Shown one piece after another: positions 1 through 5,320 of a stretch of 6,781 nt of DNA; positions within the stretch are counted from its first letter, which is position 1; each line of letters begins with the position of its first letter. The stretch spans positions 1-6,781 of the forward strand of contig VXPN01000411.1 of NCBI GenBank assembly GCA_009839535.1, written 5' to 3'. Both the position numbers and the translations under genes were made by a program. This DNA comes from Boseongicola sp. SB0662_bin_57 (GTDB lineage: Bacteria; Pseudomonadota; Alphaproteobacteria; Rhodobacterales; Rhodobacteraceae). The notes under the pieces are model-generated. The model did no database searches. It worked only from the letters and a program-made list of their open reading frames with translations, and had not been told where the DNA came from.

Positions 1-259
1 CGATGTAGAGATCCGGGAGGCCTGTCGGCTCCATCGGTTCAAGCTTGTGGCTGAGCGCGCCGGTGATGAGGCCGATCAGTCCCGATCGGTTTGATCGCAT
101 CATGCGGGCTGCATTCGAAGGGACATAGCCAAGATCCGACATCGCCGCCTCGACGGCCTTGCGAGTCTCTCGGCCAACCGGCGCGTCGCCGTTCAGGACG
201 CGGCTTACGGTCTTCGGCGATACGCCTGCCGCCTTCGCGACATCGTAGATCGTGGCCAA
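1..259 (-). CDS. LacI-family transcriptional regulator, N-terminal part (cut by window edge)
   Basis: About 86 residues are visible and the gene continues beyond base 1. The reading begins with the LacI helix-turn-helix: TIYDVAKAAGVSPKTVSRVL at residues 3-22, where VSPKTVSRVLN is the recognition helix. It goes on to the hinge region GYVPSNAARMMRSNRSGLIG, which leads into the sugar-binding-like core (SHKLEPMEPTGLPDLYI). The start chosen is a TTG at 257-259, because it puts two residues before TIYDVA, as is usual in the family, and a GGGG run lies about 6 nt upstream of it. No ATG is available near this point. Family members are homodimeric repressors that leave DNA when they bind a sugar-like ligand. 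The ligand domain is missing here, so the effector is unknown. Two palindromes typical of this family lie 55-84 nt upstream, suggesting autoregulation. Family assignment is secure; the exact start is less so. Confidence 0.9.
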   Translation of the reverse strand, partial: MATIYDVAKAAGVSPKTVSRVLNGDAPVGRETRKAVEAAMSDLGYVPSNAARMMRSNRSGLIGLITGALSHKLEPMEPTGLPDLYI

Positions 260-313
260 TGCAATCCCCCGTTTCTGCCGTGCGTCGGCACGAGTTCCGA
301 CGAAACCCGCCAA

Positions 314-329
314 ATGACATCGAAGTCAT
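314..329. promoter_or_regulatory. LacI-family operator candidate, site 1
   Basis: ATGACATCGAAGTCAT is a 16-bp palindrome broken at one symmetric pair, with a central CG as in LacI/PurR-type operators. It lies upstream of the divergent lacI-like start at 259 and shares its last two bases (AT) with site 2. Binding by the neighbouring LacI protein is inferred from family habits and position. Confidence 0.65.
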
Positions 330-343
330 GACATCGGTGTCAT
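328..343. promoter_or_regulatory. LacI-family operator candidate, site 2
   Basis: ATGACATCGGTGTCAT is a second 16-bp near-palindrome with one broken symmetric pair and a central CG. It has the same half-sites (ATGAC/GTCAT) as site 1 and begins 14 bp after it. The junction of the two sites forms a further perfect 8-bp palindrome, GTCATGAC, at 325-332. The repetition makes a chance origin unlikely. Confidence 0.65.
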
Positions 344-694
344 AGCAGGTTGCCCGTCAAGCCGCAAGCGTCAGGTTTCGTGCTCTTCGGTCTTGCTGCC
401 GGAGCGGCGCAGCGACGTCGTGCTGTCCACGACGCATCGGACCGCGGAAACATCGGGCGGCTCTCGTCGCCGATGGCCCGCTTGCTCGACCGCCCCCCCG
501 GGCGGACAAGCTTGCCAGGATTGCCGAACACGTCATCCGCACTTGACGGCTGCGCATGGAGGACAGTCCGGGCGCATTCGCGCTGGACTGCATTTTCGCC
601 CGTGCGGGATCCTGCGTGTTTCGGACGTCCGTGCGTTTCGTGCGGCTGCAGAACCCGCTTTTCCGTCGAGCCGGCCTGGGTTAGTGACGTCTTC
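344..694. other. 351-bp stretch without a convincing protein gene; several hairpins
   Basis: Open frames cross this stretch on both strands, but their translations are rich in Arg, Pro, Ser and Cys, resemble no family I know, and look like GC-rich noise. The plus strand contains a perfect 7-bp stem with a 5-nt loop at 416-434 (CGTCGTG/CACGACG). It also has a two-part stem at 480-511 (GCTTG/CAAGC outside CCGCCC/GGGCGG), CATCGG/CCGATG at 451-475, and a terminator-like hairpin near 564-596. Hairpins are common at this GC content, so this may be untranslated leader, a small RNA gene or decayed sequence. I see no clear promoter. Confidence 0.4.
564..596 (+). terminator. Possible intrinsic terminator
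   Basis: CAGTCC (564-569) pairs with GGACTG (585-590). Inside it, GCGC (572-575) pairs with GCGC (580-583) around an ATTC tetraloop, with a small asymmetric internal loop between the two stems. The hairpin is followed almost at once by four T residues at 593-596. The T run is short, so termination is plausible but not certain. If real, it would end a plus-strand transcript from the 344-560 stretch, since the small ORF at 695 starts after it. Confidence 0.3.
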
Positions 695-907
695 ATGCGA
701 AAACCGTTCATTGCCGCGCTTGCGGCCTGGCAGGGGATAGTCAGGGCATTGGCCCACGCTGGCGCAATCGTGCTGCTCTACCTGGCGTTCTCTTTCGCGC
801 TGTTTCTCGGCCTGCAGGTCGATCCGACGTACGGCAACGTCGGTCTCGTTCTGGCGGCGGTGCTGCTGGCCGCCTACGTCTACTTCGGCTTCTTAAGGCG
901 AAAGTGA
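695..907 (+). CDS. Small hypothetical membrane protein (70 aa)
   Basis: I do not recognise this protein. The ATG at 695 opens a 70-residue frame with a positively charged start (MRKPF). A hydrophobic stretch follows at about residues 24-42 (AIVLLYLAFSFALFLGL), then a short polar turn (QVDPTYGN), then a second hydrophobic stretch at about residues 51-67 (VGLVLAAVLLAAYVYFGF), and an RRK end. This fits a two-pass hairpin in the inner membrane. Third codon positions are mostly G or C, and the composition differs sharply from the Arg/Pro-rich noise upstream in the same frame, which supports ATG 695 over the longer open frame. No good Shine-Dalgarno sequence is visible. It is convergent with the LysR gene, with 48 bp between their stops. 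Its role is unknown. Confidence 0.5.
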   Translation: MRKPFIAALAAWQGIVRALAHAGAIVLLYLAFSFALFLGLQVDPTYGNVGLVLAAVLLAAYVYFGFLRRK

Positions 908-955
908 CGGCTGTGCCCGGGGTTCGAAGCGCTGAGCGGGCTATGCCGCGGCAGG

Positions 956-1906
956 TCAGGACTGCTCCTCTGGCGCAACCATCCTGGTATCCGGCCACTC
1001 CCTGCTGGTGACGTTGGCCCTGATGCAGGCCATCGCCTGCTCGATTACAACGTTCTGAGCGTTGGTAACGGGTCGTTCGGCACTGGCGGCGACAAACAGC
1101 CGACGGGTCACGTTCGGTTCCACGACACGCCGGCATACGACCTTGCCTTGACGCCATAGCGGCAGCGCCGAGAACTTCGAGATCAACGTTGCGCCGATGC
1201 CCTGTTCAAGTCCGCAATACAGCGAATGAAGGGACAGGCACTCATGGCGAACCTCGATCGGATGGTTCCGGAAAAGGGCCACGCGGTCGATCATGCCACG
1301 CAGGACGTGATCGCGGCCTGGCAGCAGAAGGGGGTAGGACAGCGCCTCCTCCAGCGTTACGCTCGCACCTGTCTCCCCGACAAGCCTTGCTGCACCGACC
1401 AGGCAGACATCCTCTTCGAAAAGCGCGACACCCTTGATGCGACGGTCGTCCCCGGCGTTGAAACAGACGGCAATGTCAATCTCGCCGTTGCACACGGCCT
1501 GAACAAGATGCGGGCTGAGTCGCTCTTCGACACGGAGGGAGACGCGCGGCGCAACCTTGGCCAGCCGGGCCATCAATGACCCGATCAATGCGGGTGCGAC
1601 CGTCAGCGTGATGCCGATGCGAACCAGGCCGCCCGGTTCCCGCGCGTCATCGCGGACATCGTTCGTTGCGGCGTCGACGGCCGCCAGGATCGCGCGGGCG
1701 TGATCGAGAAATCTCCGTCCGTTCTCGGTCAGCCTGACGCCCTTCGAACTTCGCGCCAGGAGGGTGACGCCAAGGCGTCCCTCCATCTGACCCATGTGAT
1801 GGCTGAGCGCCGATTGCGCAACGCTCAGCTCCACGGCCGCCTTCGAAAGGCTTCCGGCCTCGGAGATCGCCACGAAATAGCGAAGCTGACGAAGATCGTA
1901 GTCCAC
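956..1906 (-). CDS. LysR-type transcriptional regulator
   Basis: This 316-residue protein has normal LysR length and architecture. A winged helix-turn-helix occupies about residues 5-65, including LRYFVAISEAGSLSKAA and VAQSALSHHMGQMEGRLGV, followed by LLARSSKGVRLTENG. A linker helix follows, and the effector-binding domain runs from about residue 93 (VRIGITLTVAPALIGSL) to the end. The N-terminal domain resembles the Nac/Cbl branch by eye. The start is a GTG at 1904-1906; the only in-frame codons upstream before a TAG at 1916-1918 are not starts, and the ribosome site is weak. The gene is divergent from the tctC-like gene across 143 bp, the classic arrangement for a LysR regulator that activates its neighbour when it binds the substrate or a breakdown product. 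The family is secure; the target operon is inferred from position. Confidence 0.95.
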   Translation of the reverse strand: MDYDLRQLRYFVAISEAGSLSKAAVELSVAQSALSHHMGQMEGRLGVTLLARSSKGVRLTENGRRFLDHARAILAAVDAATNDVRDDAREPGGLVRIGITLTVAPALIGSLMARLAKVAPRVSLRVEERLSPHLVQAVCNGEIDIAVCFNAGDDRRIKGVALFEEDVCLVGAARLVGETGASVTLEEALSYPLLLPGRDHVLRGMIDRVALFRNHPIEVRHECLSLHSLYCGLEQGIGATLISKFSALPLWRQGKVVCRRVVEPNVTRRLFVAASAERPVTNAQNVVIEQAMACIRANVTSREWPDTRMVAPEEQS

Positions 1907-1912
1907 CTTGGC

Positions 1913-1929
1913 TATCTAGGTTCCAGATA
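1913..1929. promoter_or_regulatory. Candidate LysR binding site (T-N11-A palindrome)
   Basis: TATCTAGGTTCCAGATA carries symmetric TATCT/AGATA arms with further symmetric G and C inside, and contains the T-N11-A spacing (1915 to 1927) typical of LysR-type boxes. It begins 7 bp from the lysR GTG. It also overlaps the expected -35 position of a plus-strand promoter whose -10 is at 1946-1951, suiting both autorepression and activation of the transporter operon. A related TCCAGACA follows TCCAGATA at a 15-bp interval (1922 and 1937). Binding is inferred. Confidence 0.5.
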
Positions 1930-1945
1930 CATTCAATCCAGACAA

Positions 1946-1951
1946 TATACT
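1946..1951 (+). promoter_or_regulatory. Candidate -10 box for the transporter operon
   Basis: TATACT differs from the consensus TATAAT at one position and lies in the only AT-rich part of the intergenic region, about 100 bp before the tctC-like start. No good -35 is present 16-18 bp upstream; that place is taken by the LysR-type palindrome, as expected for an activator-dependent promoter. The implied 5' leader is roughly 90 nt. Confidence 0.4.
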
Positions 1952-2049
1952 TTCAAGATGGAAAAAATAGTGCAAGCTGGTCCGGCGATGCAAAATCGAG
2001 CGGCCAGGGCGGGTGTCAGTCTCGCGGGCTGCGCAACCGGGAGGACCAA

Positions 2050-2991
2050 ATGATCAATCGCAGATTCATTCTGGGTGCCGTTGCCGCGGCAATGACGGCA
2101 ATTTCGACCAGTCCGGCCTGGGCCGACTGGCCCGAAAGGGCGATCACCTTCGTGATCGGCTTTCGCGAAGGCGGCGGTACCGACACCATGATGCGCTACA
2201 TCGGCAACCGCCTCGAGGAGAAGCTGGGGGTGGCCGTCGTCATGGAAAACCGCTCGGGAGGCGGCGGTACCGTGGCTTCGACCCATCTCAAGGATCAGCC
2301 GGCGGACGGGCATACGTTTGCGGCAGCGATCACGTCGACCTACAGTTTCAACACGCTCGCCGAGGATGCGCCCTACGCCATTGACGACTTCACCTATGTC
2401 GCGGGCGTCAATCGCTACAGCGAAGCCTACCTTTCCAAGGATACGCATTGGTCCAGCTTCGAGGAGATGGTCGCCTTCGGCAAGGATCGTGGCTACCTCT
2501 CCTACGCCTCGTTGATCCCGCTGGATCGCCTGGTGATGCAGGCCCTCGCAAAGAAGGCCGGGTTCGAACTGGACATCCTGCCGACCCGCGGCGGTTCCGA
2601 GGCACGCGCGGCATTGCTGGCCGGCGATGCGGACTTCACCATGGTGGGGGCGTCGGGCTTCAACATGATCGGCGAGAACGACGTGATCGGCCTGGCGACG
2701 CCGAACCCGGAACGCCTGTCGACGCTGCCCGACCTGCCGACCATAAATGAGCTGGGCTATGCCGGCTACGTCGTGAACTTCGGCACCGTGGTTGCGCCGG
2801 CCGGCCTGCCGGACGACATTCGCGACAAGATGTCGGCCGCGATCAACGAGATCACGGCCGAAGACGGCTTCGTGGAACTGGTGCGGAACCGATTGGGCGC
2901 CACGCCGATGCAGATCAGCGCCTCCGAGCTGGACGCCATGATCCGTGAGCAGGCCAGCTTGTTCGGTTCGCTGAGGGCCGAGCTGGAGTAG
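2050..2991 (+). CDS. tctC: Tripartite tricarboxylate transporter substrate-binding protein (TctC/Bug family)
   Basis: This 313-residue protein is predicted to bind a carboxylate in the periplasm and pass it to the TctAB membrane complex. Residues 1-25 form an export signal with NRR near the start, a hydrophobic core (FILGAVAAAMTAI) and a PAWA cleavage site before DWPE. There is no lipobox, so the mature form should be soluble. The Bug-fold landmarks follow in order: AITFVIGFREGGGTD near residues 31-45, MENRSGGGGTVAS with ADGHTF near 70-90, PTRGGSEARAALLAGDADF in the middle, LPTINELGY near 230, and VVAPAGLPDDI in the C-terminal lobe. GGGAGG-like SD (GGGAGG, 2039-2044) lies 5 nt before the ATG, fixing the start. 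The first binding loop reads GFREGGGTD where many Bug proteins have a VPF-xx-GG-xx-D pattern, which may affect ligand choice. The ligand cannot be named. It is the first gene of the operon. Confidence 0.93.
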   Translation: MINRRFILGAVAAAMTAISTSPAWADWPERAITFVIGFREGGGTDTMMRYIGNRLEEKLGVAVVMENRSGGGGTVASTHLKDQPADGHTFAAAITSTYSFNTLAEDAPYAIDDFTYVAGVNRYSEAYLSKDTHWSSFEEMVAFGKDRGYLSYASLIPLDRLVMQALAKKAGFELDILPTRGGSEARAALLAGDADFTMVGASGFNMIGENDVIGLATPNPERLSTLPDLPTINELGYAGYVVNFGTVVAPAGLPDDIRDKMSAAINEITAEDGFVELVRNRLGATPMQISASELDAMIREQASLFGSLRAELE

Positions 2992-3000
2992 CGGCAGGCT

Positions 3001-3044
3001 CTTCGTGCTGACGAAGGGCGGCGGCGGGGACCTCCGCCGCCGCC
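3001..3044 (+). promoter_or_regulatory. Two adjacent hairpins just after tctC (possible attenuator or 3' stabiliser)
   Basis: CTTCGT and ACGAAG (3001-3016) make a perfect 6-bp stem with a GCTG loop. It abuts a perfect 11-bp all-GC stem (3017-3027 with 3034-3044) with a 6-nt loop. They begin 9 nt after the tctC-like stop codon. There is no T run, so this is not a standard intrinsic terminator. Such structures between a binding-protein gene and its permease genes often protect the upstream message or reduce read-through, giving more binding protein than permease. That role is inferred. Confidence 0.55.
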
Positions 3045-3315
3045 GCAACCCGTCAAGGGACGTGACACTTGACCTGTTCCGCAACGAGCGCAGCTTCCGC
3101 GCTCGCCGCCCGAAAACGGCCCAGGTTGCCGAGACACGTGCATGGCGCGAAGCCGAGCACGCAAAAGTCAGTCAACGCGATGATCCGGCCTGGAATTCGT
3201 CCTTTCCGCGCGTCGCGGCAAGCATGCCCGGATCATCGAAACAAGGCAGGAAGAAATGCAGCCTTTTCGCCCTTGTCCGTGAAATGTCGCGTCTTTTCCT
3301 GAGCGTGAGGCAGCC
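3045..3315. other. Rest of the tctC-tctB spacer, no recognisable gene
   Basis: Together with the twin hairpin this makes a 324-bp gap inside an otherwise compact operon. Open frames here give low-complexity, Arg-rich translations without family resemblance. Visible structures are GTCAAG/CTTGAC (3052-3073), a 7-bp stem CGAGCGC/GCGCTCG (3085-3105) and a longer nested inverted repeat at 3178-3238. A tiny frame at 3256-3282 (MQPFRPCP) sits 4 nt after an AGGA. I see no convincing internal promoter. Confidence 0.4.
3178..3238. repeat. Nested inverted repeat (11-bp arms around a small hairpin)
   Basis: CGATGATCCGG (3178-3188) and CCGGATCATCG (3228-3238) are exact reverse complements separated by 39 bp. 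Inside lies a second hairpin, CCGCG/CGCGG with a CGT loop (3206-3218). As RNA it would form a long stem with an inner hairpin 77 nt before the tctB-like start. An exact 11-bp pairing within about 60 bp is not expected often by chance. It could be an RNA processing site, a translation-control structure or a protein site; no T run follows. Confidence 0.5.
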
Positions 3316-3771
3316 ATGCCCCGGATAAGGCAGGACGCGTTGGGCGGTGCGCTTGGCCTGGCGTTTGGAGCGTGCCTGCTTTTCTGGCTCATTCCGCGCT
3401 GGGTGGAACCCGACGAAGACCTGCGTTTGCCCGTCAGCCTGATGCCGCAAATCGTGGCCGTTGGCTTCGTGCTTTGCGGAGGCGCCATGTTGATCAGGGG
3501 CGCCCTGGCGCCGCGCAGCAAGTCCGACCAGGCGACGGGCGGCTTTGCGCAGGGGGAGTTTCGCGGCCTGGCCCTCATGATCCTTGTCCTGCTTGCCGCC
3601 ACCTTGGGGTTTCAGGCATTCCACTTTCTCGTGGTGGCGCCAGCCATCATCGCGGCCTCGATGTGGATGTTTGGCCCGATCCGTCCCGTTGGCCTCGTGC
3701 TGACATCGGCCATCGGCCCGATCCTGATCTGGGTCCTGTCCGCCCATGTGCTCGGGCGCGTGCTGCCGTGA
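3316..3771 (+). CDS. tctB: Tripartite tricarboxylate transporter small membrane subunit (TctB family)
   Basis: This 151-residue, very hydrophobic protein has the size and topology of TctB. A first membrane helix lies at about residues 9-26 (GGALGLAFGACLLFWLI) and a polar loop follows (EPDEDLRLPVSLMPQ). Further helices lie at about 43-63, 84-102, 104-121 and 125-146, the middle two being close together. TctB proteins diverge strongly in sequence, so the call leans on hydrophobic pattern, length and its place between TctC- and TctA-like genes. The subunit works with TctA in the inner membrane to carry the bound carboxylate, driven by an ion gradient in characterised systems. The ATG at 3316 is preceded by GAGG with 5 nt spacing. 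An upstream in-frame TGA at 3280-3282 limits any extension. The gene ends 13 bp before tctA. Confidence 0.85.
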   Translation: MPRIRQDALGGALGLAFGACLLFWLIPRWVEPDEDLRLPVSLMPQIVAVGFVLCGGAMLIRGALAPRSKSDQATGGFAQGEFRGLALMILVLLAATLGFQAFHFLVVAPAIIAASMWMFGPIRPVGLVLTSAIGPILIWVLSAHVLGRVLP

Positions 3772-3784
3772 AGGGGCCGGGCTG

Positions 3785-5320
3785 ATGGAAAGCGTTCTGG
3801 CCGGCATCGCGGCCGCCTTCACGTTCTGGACAGTGCTGTCCGTCATGGCGGGCGTGGCCCTCGGCATTGCCATCGGCGCCATCCCCGGACTGAACGCGCC
3901 CATGGCCATCGCGATTGCCGTGCCGCTCACGATGACGATGGATCCGCTTGCCGCGCTCGGCATGCTGGTGGGCGTGATGAAGGGCGGCGGCTTTGGCGGC
4001 GCGATTTCCGCCACGTTGCTCAACACGCCCGGAGAGCCCTCGGCAGTTGCCACCGCGCTAGATGCCCATCCCTTGGCACGGCACAAGAAACAGCCACGCA
4101 AGGCGATGAAGCTGGCGCTCTATTCGTCCGTTGTCGGCGACACCTGTTCGGACGTCACGTTGTTTCTGGTCGCCGCACCCTTGGCCGCGATAGCCATCGG
4201 GATGGGACGGGTTGAACAGACGTCGATCCTGCTCGCTTCCTTCACCATTATCGCCCTGCTGTCGGGCCGGTCGCTGTTGCGAGGGCTGGTCGCGACGCTC
4301 TTCGGCGTGCTCTGCGCGCTTGTCGGCACGATTGGCGGCGGGCTTGCGGAACGCTTCACCTTCGACATCGTCGCCTTGACCGACGGGCTTCCGCTGGCTG
4401 CGGTCGCCATTGGCATCCTCGCCGTGCCCGAAGTGATGGAGCAAGTCATCAAGGGCCGCACGCGCCCCCCGGATGCACCGGTGATCGAGGAAAGCGCGAA
4501 GCCGGAGGATCGCCGCGTGTCGCTGCGCGAATTCTGGCTTCTCCGCTGGGTCCTGGCACGCGGGGCGGCGCTTGGCACGTTCATCGGCGCGTTGCCGGGC
4601 CTGGGTTCCAGCGTGGCCGCATTTCTGAGCTACGGCGTCACGATGCGTGCGTCAAGGACACCGGAACGCTTCGGAAAGGGCGCCCATGAGGGGATCGCGG
4701 CCACGGAATCGGCGAATTCCGCCGTCAACGGCGCGAACCTGATCCCGCTTCTGACATTGGGCATTCCGGGCAACGTGACCGCGGCCCTCCTGGTCGGGGC
4801 CTTCATCATCCACGGGATCGAACCGGGACCGCGTGTGTTCCTGTATGACTCGGTGCTGATCTATGGCCTGTTCACGACGATGATGCTGGCCAATCTGGGC
4901 ACGTTCCTGCTGGGGAACGTTGGCCTGAGAATCTTTGCCAGGGTCATTCAGGTGCGTGGACAGATCCTCTATCCGACCGTGCTGTTGCTTTGCATCGTCG
5001 GAGTCTACATGTCGTCCTCGGCAGGTCTTGCCGCGATCTACATCATGATCGTCTTCGCCGTGATCGGCTATCTGATGCGCAAGTTCGACTATTCCGTCGT
5101 CTGTTTCATCATCGGATTCGTTCTCGGCGACACGTTCGAGCACAGTCTGCGAGGCACCGTGACCATCCTGTACCGAGATCCCCTGGGCCGTGTGCTGGAG
5201 CATCCGTTCGCGATCTTCATGGTCTGCGCGACCCTCGTCTTTGTCGCCTTCATCTTGATCGGACAAGCCCGTACGGGCCGCAAGGCCCTTGCGGATGCAT
5301 CTGCGGAGCCCAGGACATGA
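3785..5320 (+). CDS. tctA: Tripartite tricarboxylate transporter large membrane subunit (TctA family)
   Basis: This 511-residue multi-pass protein has the normal TctA length and its hallmark duplicated motifs. In the first half GIAIGAIPGLNAPMA lies near residues 27-41 and GGGFGGAISATLLNTPGEPS near 72-92, followed by AVATALDAHPLA. In the second half GALPGLGSSVAAFLSYG lies near 267-283, and the stretch ending NLIPLLTLGIPGN near 318-330. About a dozen hydrophobic segments are spread over the chain. TctA is the conducting subunit for carboxylate import across the inner membrane. The ATG at 3785 is chosen over an earlier in-frame start at 3746, because that one lies inside tctB and would add a non-membrane CSGACCREGAG leader. 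AAGGGG lies 8 nt before ATG 3785. Its stop overlaps the next start as ATGA. Confidence 0.96.
   Translation: MESVLAGIAAAFTFWTVLSVMAGVALGIAIGAIPGLNAPMAIAIAVPLTMTMDPLAALGMLVGVMKGGGFGGAISATLLNTPGEPSAVATALDAHPLARHKKQPRKAMKLALYSSVVGDTCSDVTLFLVAAPLAAIAIGMGRVEQTSILLASFTIIALLSGRSLLRGLVATLFGVLCALVGTIGGGLAERFTFDIVALTDGLPLAAVAIGILAVPEVMEQVIKGRTRPPDAPVIEESAKPEDRRVSLREFWLLRWVLARGAALGTFIGALPGLGSSVAAFLSYGVTMRASRTPERFGKGAHEGIAATESANSAVNGANLIPLLTLGIPGNVTAALLVGAFIIHGIEPGPRVFLYDSVLIYGLFTTMMLANLGTFLLGNVGLRIFARVIQVRGQILYPTVLLLCIVGVYMSSSAGLAAIYIMIVFAVIGYLMRKFDYSVVCFIIGFVLGDTFEHSLRGTVTILYRDPLGRVLEHPFAIFMVCATLVFVAFILIGQARTGRKALADASAEPRT

Noticed and set aside
555..573. GGAGGACAGTCCGGGC resembles the GAGGAAAGTCCGGGC box at the start of RNase P RNA.
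   Set aside because: The box is imperfect, and no other conserved RNase P blocks (such as an ACAGAA-type or GGTGAAA-type segment) follow at suitable distances; the same bases form part of a terminator-like hairpin.
350..694. Long plus-strand open frame upstream of and in frame with the small membrane protein.
   Set aside because: It starts at a TTG without a ribosome site and translates to an Arg/Pro/Ser-rich chain with no family resemblance; only the part from ATG 695 looks like protein.
2050..2124. Twin-arginine (Tat) signal on the TctC-like protein because of NRRFIL.
   Set aside because: The Phe directly follows RR, where the Tat motif has one residue in between, and TctC/Bug proteins usually use Sec; the hydrophobic core and AxA-like site fit Sec.
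3001..3044. Standard intrinsic terminator after tctC.
   Set aside because: The stem is strong, but no T run follows, and tctB/tctA should still be expressed; it fits attenuation or mRNA stabilisation better.
1933..3084. 383-codon minus-strand open frame opposite tctC.
   Set aside because: It is rich in His, Arg and Gly, crosses the divergent promoter region and both hairpins, and lies antisense to a clear TctC-family gene.
3172..4101. Long minus-strand open frame opposite tctB and the start of tctA.
   Set aside because: The plus strand clearly encodes TctB and TctA there; the minus frame is open because of GC-rich codon bias and gives a low-complexity product.
4990..5316. Possible 109-residue N-terminal extension of the lyase.
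   Set aside because: It lies wholly within tctA in another frame and is Arg/His-rich; the ATG at 5317 has a ribosome site and gives a normal family length.
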